A stretch of 64,000 bases of DNA, from contig CAIVEW010000060.1 in assembly GCA_903905065.1 (NCBI GenBank), forward strand, positions 83,561-147,560, read 5' to 3'. This document shows, piece after piece, positions 1 to 11,800 of the stretch (its first letter is position 1; each line of letters starts with the position of its first letter). The notes under the pieces are model-generated. The model had not been told where the DNA came from and did no database searches. It worked only from the letters and a program-made list of their open reading frames with translations. This DNA comes from an uncultured Bacteroidota bacterium. GTDB taxonomy: Bacteria > Bacteroidota > Bacteroidia > Chitinophagales > Chitinophagaceae. A program made the translations under genes and the position numbers.

Positions 1-2550
1 AGGTGTAGGCTTCACCGTGTCCGTAACCGTCTGTGAATTCGGACAGCCATTTGCGGTCAGGAAATAGGTGTAGGATACAATAACCGGATATGTATTCGGA
101 TTGATCAATAATTCGTGAATGACACCCGAATCACTCAGGCCGGGGTTTGAAAGACCAGGGTTTTCTTCACGGCTCCAGGTAAACGCAGTACCCACGGTAT
201 TGCTTCCCGGAATGTATGTAAATGTATCGCTGGTACAATTCGAACCGGCATTAAGCGGCGTATTCAGTACCGGTGTCGGATTCACTCTTACGATCAATGT
301 ATCCATATAGTTGCACGTGCTGCCTGTAGGAGTGAGCGTAAACACGTACTCAACCGACTGAGGGGATGCAGTTGTATCCATCAATACCTCTTCAGGCCCA
401 CCCGCACCAGCGGAGGAACTGTTGCTGATACCATACTGCAAAGCACGGCTCCAGGCAAAATCGGTAAGTGCAACATTAGAAGTTGGTTCATAACTCAAAG
501 TTGCTCCGCTACAGACGTTGGTATTAATCCGACTAGTGAACATCGGGTGCGGATAAACATTCACAACCACATTTTGCGTATCCATACAGCCCATGAAATT
601 CAGCACATACTGATAGTCAACGGGAATTGATGTGTCGGCTGCGTTTACGAGAATCTCACTCACGTCGTCTGCGCCTGTAGTTCCGGTATTAGTAATCCCT
701 GCTATTGTAGCCCGGCTCCACGCATAAGTAGTACCCGGATCTGTAACAGTGGTTGTAGGGTGATAATTGAACAAGGTGCTGTCGCATATCGAATGAGGTA
801 CCAACGTACTGTTTAGCCTTGGTACCGGATTATCTTTTAAGACAAAACTCATTGATTCTCCAGTACAACCGGAATCGACTGGCGTAACCGTAATGGTAGC
901 AGAGTCCGTATAGTTAAATGGATTAACTGGGGCGAACCTGGCTATTTTGGTGGTGCCATTGGGGCCCAGTCCGAAATCTGTATTATCATTTACCCAGTTA
1001 AAAACAACGCCTGCCGGACCGCCAGAGAAAGTTATGTCATTCGTGGAATCGCCGTTGCACACTGTCTGTCCGGAATAAAGATTTACCGATGGTATCGGCT
1101 TAACCTTTACACGAAAAGGGTTCATGGTGCTCGAGCAGGTTGCACTGCTGACTGTGAGTGAACCCGAATAAACTGCGGCCGGCGCGCTTGCTGGCAACAC
1201 AATCGGGAAGGCCGAAGCTGGTATTGTATCCGCCGTAACGTCAACAAAACCATGCGCGTGAGCCGAGTCACTCCAAACAATGCTATAAGTTCCCGGAATC
1301 ACATAAGTGATCGTAATAATGCCGTTAGTACTGTCATAACCAGAAGTGTGTGTAAAGGCAGTAACCTGGTCAGGATCGGTATACGATGAGCCACCGCCAC
1401 CGCCCGTCCAAACGCCGCCGCCGCCGCCATAGTAGCCGCCGCCGCCGCCGCCAGAAATACCTTGCGTACTGCCATCGCCACCCCGGAATGCTGATCCATC
1501 GGAACCAGTCGCCCAGCCGGGGTAAGCGGCGCCTGCGCCACCTGCGAGCTGGGAACCACCGGCAGCAAAGTTTGTAGCAGAGCCCCCCCCGTTGATCGCA
1601 CTGTTACCTCCGATCAGCCCTCCACCTGCACCACCGGCACGATCGCCTGTAGAATCCCATCCGTCACCGCCGCCACCGCCGGCAATAACCAGCCAACTGC
1701 CATCAAAGGAAATCCCCGACGCACCGCCGCCGCCGCCGCCTGAGCCGTAAATAAATGAATTGCTGTTTCCGCCGCCGCCAACACCGCCGTTTGCGCCATC
1801 AGTGGAACCGTCAGCGCCAACACCGCCGACGTTAAAAAAAAGTTGCTGGCCCGGTGTGACCGTAAGCGTACCCTGCACACGTCCACCATATCCTGGCATA
1901 TAAGGCCCAGGAGTGGCATTTTGCCGTCCCCCTCTCGCGCCCTGCACATCAAATTGCAAACTGGTGACACCAGCCGGAACAGTCCAGGGTATGGCATTAC
2001 CGACAGTATCAAAAACCACTGTGTCAGGACCTACATTCATTAAACCAGAATACAATATTGAGGCACTATCCGCACCAGCGCAAACTGCGGGGTTCGCACC
2101 CAAAATGACGGAAGGTTGCGGATTTACATCAACAATAAGGAATATCGTGACCGGTTCCCCTATTCCATCAGACACTTCTATCTCGAGGAAGTCATTTGTA
2201 ACACCGGTGCCAGGAGTATAAAAGACACCAGTAGGCGTCACAGTCCCCCCCGAGGAAGCCGTTGCTGGCAGTCCTGTAACCGCCCCCTCCGAGATTGACC
2301 AAGTTTCGGTCTGCCCAAAATCGGGATCGATTACCGCCAGCCAGGAGCTGATATCATTAGGTACGCCCGCACAAACGTGAATAGTCTGGCTTGGACCATA
2401 TACAAAAATAGGATTAGTATTAGTGGGTACTGCCTGGGTAGTGCTACTAAGCAATAACAAAAACACAAAAAATGACAAACCCGCTGCACGTAATCTGTTA
2501 ACCCTCTTTTTGTTATTTGCCTTTAATGCGCAAAAAAATCCTGATCGCAT
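1..2550 (-). CDS. Secreted glycine-rich, PKD-like repeat protein (3' end outside window)
   Basis: The frame is open from an ATG at 2550 to the left edge, so at least 850 residues are visible and the C-terminus is missing. The first ~35 residues have basic residues then a hydrophobic run ending in TQA, a typical signal peptide. Residues ~191-410 form a glycine-rich domain: it opens VPAGVTSLQFDVQGARGG, continues through long GGGGG tracts with the phrase WLVIAGGGGG, and ends in ITITYV, the layout of the Gly-rich domain seen in large bacterial surface proteins. Residues ~500-850 hold about three ~100-residue PKD-like repeats with phrases such as YAWSRA, FAWSRA and FTWSRE. Given its neighbours a T9SS sorting domain is expected past the window edge, but it cannot be seen. 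Likely a surface or adhesion protein; no enzymatic motif seen. It lies downstream of the giant gene on the same strand, 254 AT-rich bases away. Confidence 0.85.
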   Translation of the reverse strand, partial: MRSGFFCALKANNKKRVNRLRAAGLSFFVFLLLLSSTTQAVPTNTNPIFVYGPSQTIHVCAGVPNDISSWLAVIDPDFGQTETWSISEGAVTGLPATASSGGTVTPTGVFYTPGTGVTNDFLEIEVSDGIGEPVTIFLIVDVNPQPSVILGANPAVCAGADSASILYSGLMNVGPDTVVFDTVGNAIPWTVPAGVTSLQFDVQGARGGRQNATPGPYMPGYGGRVQGTLTVTPGQQLFFNVGGVGADGSTDGANGGVGGGGNSNSFIYGSGGGGGGASGISFDGSWLVIAGGGGGDGWDSTGDRAGGAGGGLIGGNSAINGGGSATNFAAGGSQLAGGAGAAYPGWATGSDGSAFRGGDGSTQGISGGGGGGYYGGGGGVWTGGGGGSSYTDPDQVTAFTHTSGYDSTNGIITITYVIPGTYSIVWSDSAHAHGFVDVTADTIPASAFPIVLPASAPAAVYSGSLTVSSATCSSTMNPFRVKVKPIPSVNLYSGQTVCNGDSTNDITFSGGPAGVVFNWVNDNTDFGLGPNGTTKIARFAPVNPFNYTDSATITVTPVDSGCTGESMSFVLKDNPVPRLNSTLVPHSICDSTLFNYHPTTTVTDPGTTYAWSRATIAGITNTGTTGADDVSEILVNAADTSIPVDYQYVLNFMGCMDTQNVVVNVYPHPMFTSRINTNVCSGATLSYEPTSNVALTDFAWSRALQYGISNSSSAGAGGPEEVLMDTTASPQSVEYVFTLTPTGSTCNYMDTLIVRVNPTPVLNTPLNAGSNCTSDTFTYIPGSNTVGTAFTWSREENPGLSNPGLSDSGVIHELLINPNTYPVIVSYTYFLTANGCPNSQTVTDTVKPTP

Positions 2551-2804
2551 ATCAATATAGTTTATGAATAATTCCGAAAAATACTCAATTAACGCCACTA
2601 ATTTACAAGCAGCAAGACTATTTTTTTAAAAAAATATATCTCAATAATTTCTTGTTATCAATTCATCAATAGAATGTTAACGACAAATTAATATGCATTT
2701 TTATTTAATAAAAATTGTGCGGGATAACGTTTTAAAATGAAATTTCTGCTGAAAAGATGCAATAAGATCAGCAAACAATATGCATTAAATAAAAATAGAT
2801 GATA

Positions 2805-5800
2805 CTATTCTCGGATTATGAAGTGCAGTACAATATTCCCGGTGATTTGTCCGGAATTCGTTCTTTCGGAAAGACTTAACAAGTATATACCGCTTGCCAA
2901 AGAATTATCTAATTCAATTTTCTCTCTGAATTTTCCATCCTCTACCCGCACGGCCTTTCCGTATAGCATTTGGCCGGCCATATCTGTTATTTCAATGAAA
3001 ACCTCGTCTACCAGACTAGCCACGCCGGAAATGGTAAATGTTCCGTTATTAGGATTGGGAATGAGGCCTACCCTAGTTATTCCGGCTGGTATTTGCTGAA
3101 CGCCTGTGTTATTGATATTTACGACCAACGAACCTTCCGCCGACACTGGACCACAATTACTCCCTCCCAAGGTTATGCAGGCGACCGTATCATTATTTAT
3201 CATGCTATTACTAATAAATGTATCAGATACTGCGCCAGGAACCGCAATACCATTTATCTTCCATTGATAGGTGATGCCGGTTCCACCGTTTGTAACCATG
3301 GCAACGAATGTATCTGGTTGCCCCGGAGCCAAGGCGCCGCCGGGGTAAGCCGTTATGCTCAATGTTGGAGTGAGTAGCGGAACGACAGTTATGTTTATAT
3401 TATTGCTGCTAAAAGCTGAATCTATAGAAAGGCAATGGTAGTCACTGTGAATCACACAGAAAATATTATCTCCCGTTAAAGGCATAAAGGTGTAGGTGCT
3501 ACCCCACCCTGCGTTAATACCATTTTTCATCCATCTGTATGTCGGCATTGAACCTCCGTTCACCGGATCAGGAATAATTGTGACCGAATGTGTTGCACAA
3601 ATGGAATCGCCGGGGCTTGCTGAAATAGTTGCCGATGGCACAACATTGGGCGTTGTGGTTACACTAAATGTTGCGCTAGCCGTTGCAGGCATTACACAGG
3701 CGGCATCACTGACCAGCGTCACAGACACAGTATCTCCATTCAATGGTGAATACGTATAGGAACTGTCGGGCCCGGTGACACCAACACTAATACCATTGAC
3801 GAACCAATGGAACTCAGGTGAACTGCCACCAAATGCCGGTATCGCCTTGAACGTAGCTACTGATCCTTCACATACCGTATCGCCAATGGTGGTAGTTACA
3901 GTAACTGAGGGCACGGAAACTGTTGTGACATCGATGGTAGCGCTGCCCGTCATATTGCTTCGGCACCCGGTAACAAGGTTTACGGCGAGAACGGTATAGG
4001 TACCTCCAGCCGTATAGGGTCCGTAAAAAAGAGCCGCACCCGTCCCGGAATCTGCGGCCACAAAAGAAGACCCGTTATAAAGACTATAGCTCAGGCCCGT
4101 ATCAGACCCATTTAGTTCAATATTCAGGCCAGTTCCTCCTGCACAATAGCTTCCGCCGCCGGTCACATTAAAGGCAGCAGGCAACACGTTAACCGTAACA
4201 ACAACCGCTGCACTGCAGCCACTGGGCAACGCATAAGAAAGGATGGTAATTCCTGAGGCGATAGCCGTTGCAGCGCCTGTAGCAGAACCAATACTTACTA
4301 CCGTCGTTGTATTACTGCTCCAGATGCCGCCTGGCGCCAGGTCACTAAATGTATAAACCGATCCTACACAAAGGCCCGTAACACCCGCTATAGAGAAAAG
4401 TGGATTTACGGTCACTGTTTTAGTTACAAAACAACCGGTAGACATTGTATAACTGATCGTTGCAGCCCCGCCCGATACGCCGGTTACAACGCCGGTTGCA
4501 AGACCTACGGTCGCTACTGCCACATTATTGCTGTTCCAGCTACCTCCGGCTGTGGCATCGCTCATATCAATGGAATATCCCTGGCAAACAAGCGAAGCGC
4601 CGGCGATAGAAACAGGGTACGGATTAACGGTAATAATGGTGGAAGTCGCGCAGCCTGTAGGCAAAGTATAAGTAATTGTAGTAGTACCCAATGCAACGCC
4701 TGTTGCTATACCCGAAACAGAACCAATTGTGGCTATCGCGGGGGAAGCAATATTCCATACTCCTCCCGTTAACGTATCACTGAAACCAGAAGTTGATCCC
4801 AGGCATACGCTCCTGGTACCTGCTATGATAGATGGCAGCGGGTTTACAGTAAATGCTGCTGTGGCCGCACAGCCGGTTGGTAATTCAAAGGTGATAAGAA
4901 CGGCCCCTGCAGAAATGCCATTTACTACGCCAGAACCAGATCCCACAAAAGCAGTTGCGCTATTGCTACTGGTCCATAAGCCGCCGGCAGAAACGTCAGA
5001 TAATGTGACCGAAGCACCCGCACAAACATGAGTCGTACCCATAATAGCAGCAGGAGAGACATTGACAGTAATACTCAAGGTGGTAATACAACCAGTTGGT
5101 AACGCATACGTGATAACAGTGCTACCTGTAGCGACCCCGTGCAGCAACCCGGTAACGGAATTTACTGTTGCTACCGACAGTGTGCCGGAACTCCAGTTCC
5201 CACCGGAAGTACCGTCGCTTAACAGATAGTTCAAACCAGCGCAAATCGAGGGAGCGCCGCTAATAACAGCAGGTAGAGGATTGATGGTAACGACTTTAAC
5301 GGCGAAGCACCCTGTACCCAGTATGTAACTTATTTCACTACCACCGGAAGATATTCCTGTAACCACACCTGTTGTCCCGGCAACCATAGCTGCCGCGGTA
5401 TTACTGCTACTCCAGGTTCCCCCTGCTGTAGCATCGGTCAGGGCCGATGTCATCCCAGCACAGATCGCCAATGTACCTGTAATCGGCGATGGTGACGCAA
5501 AAACCGTTTCCTCAGAAGTCGCAATGCAGCCAGTGGGCAAAGTATAAGTGACTGTTGTGGTACCCGCTGACATCCCCGAAACAATTCCCGTTGCACTGCC
5601 AACGGTTGCAATCGCAGGAGCGGTAATGCTCCAACTTCCACCTGTAGTAATGTCACTCAATGCGGCGGTGCTTCCGGTGCACACATTGGAAGCGCCGCCG
5701 ATTGCAGACGGTAGCGAATTTACCGTTACAGTTGCAAATGAAGCGCACCCAGTCGGAAAAGCATAAGTTACCAACGTCGTTCCAGAAGAAATGCCTGTAA

Positions 5801-8800
5801 CAATCCCGGTAGCGCTAACGCTGCCTGTTCCGGAAGCACTACTGCTCCACGTACCGCCGACCGAGATATCACTAAGCGACGTGGCCAACCCAACGCATAC
5901 GTGCGTGATACCCAGTATAGCTGCAGGCAACGGATTAACCGTAATGGCCGACGAAGAAATGCATCCAGTTCCCAACGTATATGTGACGCTTGCAACTCCT
6001 GCACTGATCCCTGTCACTATTCCGGATCCTGTACCGACCGATGCGATCCCCGTCGTACCGGTGCTCCAAACCCCGCCGGGAGTAACATCGGCAAGTGTGG
6101 TTGTTGCGCCTGCGCATGTAACTGTGACTCCTGTGATTGAAGCCGGCAATGGATTGACAGTTATGGTAATAACATTGACGCAGCCTGTGTTTAGTGTGTA
6201 GGTAATGGTTGCAGTACCCGCGGAAACACCCGTAACGATGCCAGTTGCCGACCCCACAACCGCAATGCCCGGCGAACCGGAAGTCCAACTACCGCCTGCT
6301 GTGGCGTCACTTAAATTTATGGTAAGACCTGCACAAACATTTGGCGGACCGGTTATTACCGCAGGTAACGGATTAACTGTTATCGAACTGACAGTAATAC
6401 AACCTGTGGGCAACGTATAAGTGACGACACCTATTCCAGATGCCATACCTGTCACAAGTCCCGACAACGAGCCGATACCCGCTATTCCCGAAAGTCCAGT
6501 GCTCCAGGTGCCGCCTGACGATGAATCAGACAAATTTGTGGTCAGTCCGAGGCAAACGTTTCTTATCCCGTCTACCGACTGTGGTAACGGGTTGACGGTA
6601 ATAACAGTTGTGGCAATACAGCCTGTAGTGGGCAACATGTAAGTAATCACCGCTGTACCTGCAGACGCGCCGCCGACCGTTCCCGTTCCCGCCCCAACAA
6701 TTGCTACCGAAATATCACTGCTCGACCATGCGCCGCCTGTAGTAATATCCGTAAGGGCTACTGATAACCCCGCGCAAACATTTGTAGCACCGGTAATAGC
6801 CGCAGGTAATGGATTTACTGTAAAAACGATCTTCGCAACGCAACCTGTCGGAAGTGTATAAGTAACGATAGTGGTACCTGCCGAGAGTCCCGTAACTGCA
6901 CCTGTCGCGCCGGCAACAGATAATATTCCGGTACCTATGCTGCTCCATGTTCCGCCGGAAGATGCATCGGTTAGCGTAACAGTGAGCCCGGTACAGCCAC
7001 TGGCAACACCGCTTATCGGGGATGGTAAAGGATCTACGAGGATAGAGATAGTATTCAGGCAGCCCGTCAGCAATGTGTAGCTGACTGTCGCACTGCCGGT
7101 TCCCGCACCAGTAACAATTCCCGTGGAACTAATGGCAGCTATCGACGAATTACTGCTGCTCCATGTGCCGCCGCCCGTCATATCAGTCAGGGCAGTCGTA
7201 AGACCGTAGCAAAGCTCGGCGATACCGCCAATTGCAGCAGGAATTGGGTTCACAGTTACATAGGTATAGGTCGTGCAACCAGTACCAATAGTGTACGTAA
7301 TAGTCGCTGTGCCTGCGGAAATACCTCTTACGCTTCCGGTTACCACGTCCACTGTGCCAACCGATAAATTACTGCTGGTCCAGGTTCCTCCAGCAAAGAC
7401 ATCACTTAACATAGTCGTAAGCCCGGCGCAAACGACCCTGGCGCCTGCTATCGGAGCGGGTAACGAATTGACCGTTACAATAGCCGTAGCTATGCAGCCA
7501 GCGCTAAGCACATAGGAAATAACAGAGGTGCCGGGACTGATACCGGTAACAAGGCCTGTCAGCGGCCCCACGGTCGCCGCGCTGACATTGCTGCTGCTCC
7601 ATGTACCTGAGCCCGTAGCATCGCTGAGGTTGGTTGTATATCCTGAGCAAATATTTGGATTGCCCGTTACAGAAGCCATTGTATTTACAGTAACCGTAAT
7701 ACTGGCGATGCAACCGGTAGGTAGCATATAAGTGATGTTATCCGCGCCTGCTGCAACTCCTGTAATAATACCGGTTGCACTAGCCGCAGTTGCAATACTC
7801 AAATCACCACTGCTCCATGTACCACCGGGAGATACGTCACTAAGGTTCGTAGTCAGTCCGACACAAAAAACAGTGCTGCCTGTAATAAAAGAAGGGAGCG
7901 GGTTAACCGTGATAGAGGTAGTAACGTTACATCCTGTAGACAAAGCATAGGTAATAATGGCGGTACCCGCAGATATGCCGGTAACAACACCAGTAGATGT
8001 ATCTACGGTAGCTACAGCCGGGCTATTACTTGCCCAGGTGCCGCCACCAATAGCATCGCTTAGTGTTATTGTTAGTCCCCGACAAACGCTGACAGAACCA
8101 GAAATTACAGTTGGCATTGGGTTTACGGTGACCACTTGCGAAGAAATGCAAGACGTGGGCAATGCGTAAACAATAGTTGCGGTACCAGCCAGGTTGCCCG
8201 TTGTTATACCCGTACTGGATGAGATACTTGCAACGCTACCATTGAGGCTGCTCCAGGTTCCTCCGGTTGAAGCATCTGACAAGCTAGTTGCGGAACCGGA
8301 ACAAATTAAGAAGCTCCCTGTTATGGCAGAAGGTAAAGGATTCACGGTAACAACAGCGCTAATAGCACATCCGCCTCCCGTTGACGCTGGAATAGTATAA
8401 TAGATTGTTGCAGTTGCCGCGACATTTCCGGTGACGATCCCCGTAGCGCCCACGGCTGCCACGCCGGCATTGCTGCTGCTCCATGTACCGCCAACTGTGG
8501 CATCCGACAATGTTGTTGTCAATCCGGAGCAGACCGGTCTGGTTCCTGCTATCGAAAGCGGAATAGGATTCACGGTAATGGTGTAACTGGTTGAACAGCC
8601 CAAGCCGGGCGCTATTGGAATACTATATGTTATGTTTGCAGTACCTGCTGTGATGCCCATCACATTTCCGGTAGACAGCCCAATTGCAGCAACGCCGATG
8701 TTGCTGGTGGCCCATGTTCCGGGAGAAACAGCATCAGTCAGCACGGCTGTTGCACCCACACATATTCCAGCCGGGCCACTAATAGCAGGAGGCAGCGCCG

Positions 8801-11800
8801 TAACAGAAACAACGATCGTACTGACGCAGCCGGTACTGACAACATAACTAATCGCAGTAGCACCCGCCGACACCCCCAACAAAATTCCACTACCGGTGCC
8901 GACCCATGCAATTGCTGCATTGCCGCTGCTCCATGCACCGCCGGAAGTGGCATCACTGAGATTTATTGTAGATCCTACACAGACATTTGCCCCGCCGGTA
9001 ATTGCCGCAGGTAACGCAATAACCGTAACGATAGCTGTCGTGATACAACCAGTTGGCAATGTATAAGTAATAATGACGGTACCTGCACTAACACCGTTAA
9101 CTATGCCCGTCGAAGATCCAATGGAAGCAACCGCGGTGTTGCTGCTGCTCCACCTGCCGCCGGTAGAGGAACTAGTGAGGTTAGTTGTGGTCCCGGCGCA
9201 TAATGTCATTGTGCCTGTGATATCCGCTGGCAATGCGTTCACGGTAGCGAAAACACTAACGCTACAACCTGTAGCGAGCACGTAACTTATCGCCGTAGTT
9301 CCCGAAACAATACCTGTTATGATACCTGTAGTAGAACCAATTGTTGCAACCGAAAGATTGCTGCTGCTCCACGTGCCACCTCCTGTACCGTCGCTGAGAC
9401 TTGCCGTTAAACCGGCACAGGCAGAAGGTGTACCGGAAATATTTACCGGTATAGGATAAACAGTGACAACCGACGTAGCTAGACAACCAGTGCTTAGTTT
9501 ATAGGTAATTGTCACTGTCCCGGTAGCGCCGCCCGCGATAACGCCCGATGTTAGCCCCACAGGCGCAATCAACGGATTGCTGCTGCTCCATGTACCGCCG
9601 ATCAAGGCATCGCTCAGTATCGTGGTAGCCCCCAGACATAGGTTGGCAGCCTCCGTTATTGATGCAGGCAGAGGATTTACGGTAACGATCGTAGCCAATG
9701 TACAGCCTACTCCTAACGAATAGGTGATAGTAACCGTCCCAGCATTAATTCCGTTTATTATGCCGGACGTAGAGCCTGCCGTAGCAATAGAAATATCACT
9801 GCTGCTCCAGGTGCCACCGCCCGTGTAGGGATCGCTAAGACTGGTCGATGCGCCCGCACATACAATAGCCGTACCGGAAACTGAAGATGGCAGCAGATTT
9901 ACCGTAACTACAGTTGTGGCAATGCAGCCCGCGCCAAGCGAATAGGTGATGGTGGCAGTACCTCCGCCACTACCACTCAGCAAGCCCGATGTGGAACCCA
10001 CCGTTGCCACGGAGGGATTGCTGCTGCTCCAGTTACCACTGCCTATACTATCCGTCAACGTGGTAACAGATCCGGCACAAATATTAGTCGTCCCATCTAT
10101 TACGGATGGCTGCGGATTGCTAAAAAGTATTGCTACCGCCGCGCAACCGGAAGCAAAGGAATAAGAGATAGTTGCAGATCCTACCGAGACCGTATTTACA
10201 AATCCTGTAGAGCCTATGGTAGCTACACCGGTATTGCTGCTGCTCCAGTTGCCGCCGGCTGAAGCGTCACTAAAGGTTGTCGTGAATCCAAGGCATACAT
10301 TCGAGTTCCCCGACACCGGGGCCGGGGTCGCGTTAGTTGTAACAACCGTAGTTACGCGGCAACCCGTTGGATACCCATAAGTAATTATTGCCGTACCAAC
10401 TCCAACTCCGGCAGCAACTCCGGTTCCCGGGCCAATTACAACGACGGCGGTATTACTACTGCTCCAGCCACCTCCGGCAACTGCATCAGAGAGGTTCGTA
10501 ATAAGTCCCTGGCAAATGGTAGTTGTGCCGCTTATCGCTGCAGGCATCGTATTTACAGTAAATGCAAAGCCCGACGCGCATCCATCGGGAAGTGTATAGG
10601 ATATCACCGAATTTCCTGCCGATACGCCAGTCACGATTCCGGTAGCGGATCCTATAGTCGCCGCAACGGTATTACTGCTGCTCCATGAACCACCGCCACT
10701 CGCATCGCTCAAAACAGTCGCAGACCCTGCACATAAAGACGCAGCACCTGTTATAGAACCGGGTGCCAGGTTTACGGTAATTACACTCACCGTGCTGCAA
10801 TTGCCGGCAAGCGTATATGTGATATTAGATGTCCCGTTTGACAGGCCTACCAGGACTCCTGAACTTGCCCCAACTATCGCTACAGAAGTAGTACCGTTGC
10901 CCCAAGTGCCACCGCCGTATGCGTCGCTTAAGATCGTAGCGGTACCCTGGCAAATGCTCATAGTGCCGGTTATTGCGGAAGGGGATTGATTTACCGTTAG
11001 TGCTTTAGCCGCCATGCAACCGGTTGGCAGTGTATATACGATCGTAACGGTGCCGGGAGAAATGCCAATCACGGAACCGCCGGAACCAACAGTTGCGACC
11101 GATGTCGCGCTGCTACTCCATGCTCCGCCGCCTGATCCATCCGTGACCGTGATAGCGGCACCGGTACAAACACTTGAAGCGCCCGATATTATTGCCGGCA
11201 GCGGATTTACTGTGAGTACCGTATTAATGGCGCAGCCCGTACCTCCATCGGTATAGACCACATTTGCAGTTCCCGTGCTAACACCAATTACAAATCCGCT
11301 GGACGAGCCGATAAAGACAACCGATGCGTTACCGCTGACCCACGTGCCACCGGTTACAGCATCAGTCAGTGTCGTCGTTGCTCCCTGGCATAAGCTAACG
11401 GCACCGGAAATTGCAGGTGGCAGCGCAATAACGGACACATTGGCATCTGCCGTGCAACCCGTAGCAAGTGTATAAGTGATATTCACTGTCCCGGCAGTGA
11501 TTCCCGTTACTGCGCCGGATGCTGAACCGACTGTGCCAAACAAAACATTTCCACTGCTCCATGTTCCTCCGCCTGTTCCGTCGGTTAGCGTCGTACTCTG
11601 TCCAACGCATGTTGTCAGGTTACCGCTTATGGCAACAGGCAAAGGATTGACAGTTATTGTTTTCGTTGCCGTACACGTAGTAGGTAATGTATAAATAATA
11701 TTTGCCGGCCCTGCGCTCACTCCGCTCACCGTGCCGGTGCTGCTTATTGTCGCGATTAAGGAATTGCTGCTGCTCCATGTGCCACCGGCGCCAGCGTCCG

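Noticed and set aside
1380..1860. Alternative frames opposite and within the GGC/GCC-rich region as Arg- or Ala-rich proteins
   Set aside because: The sense frame continues the glycine-rich domain with flanking conserved strands; the others are GC-rich shadows.
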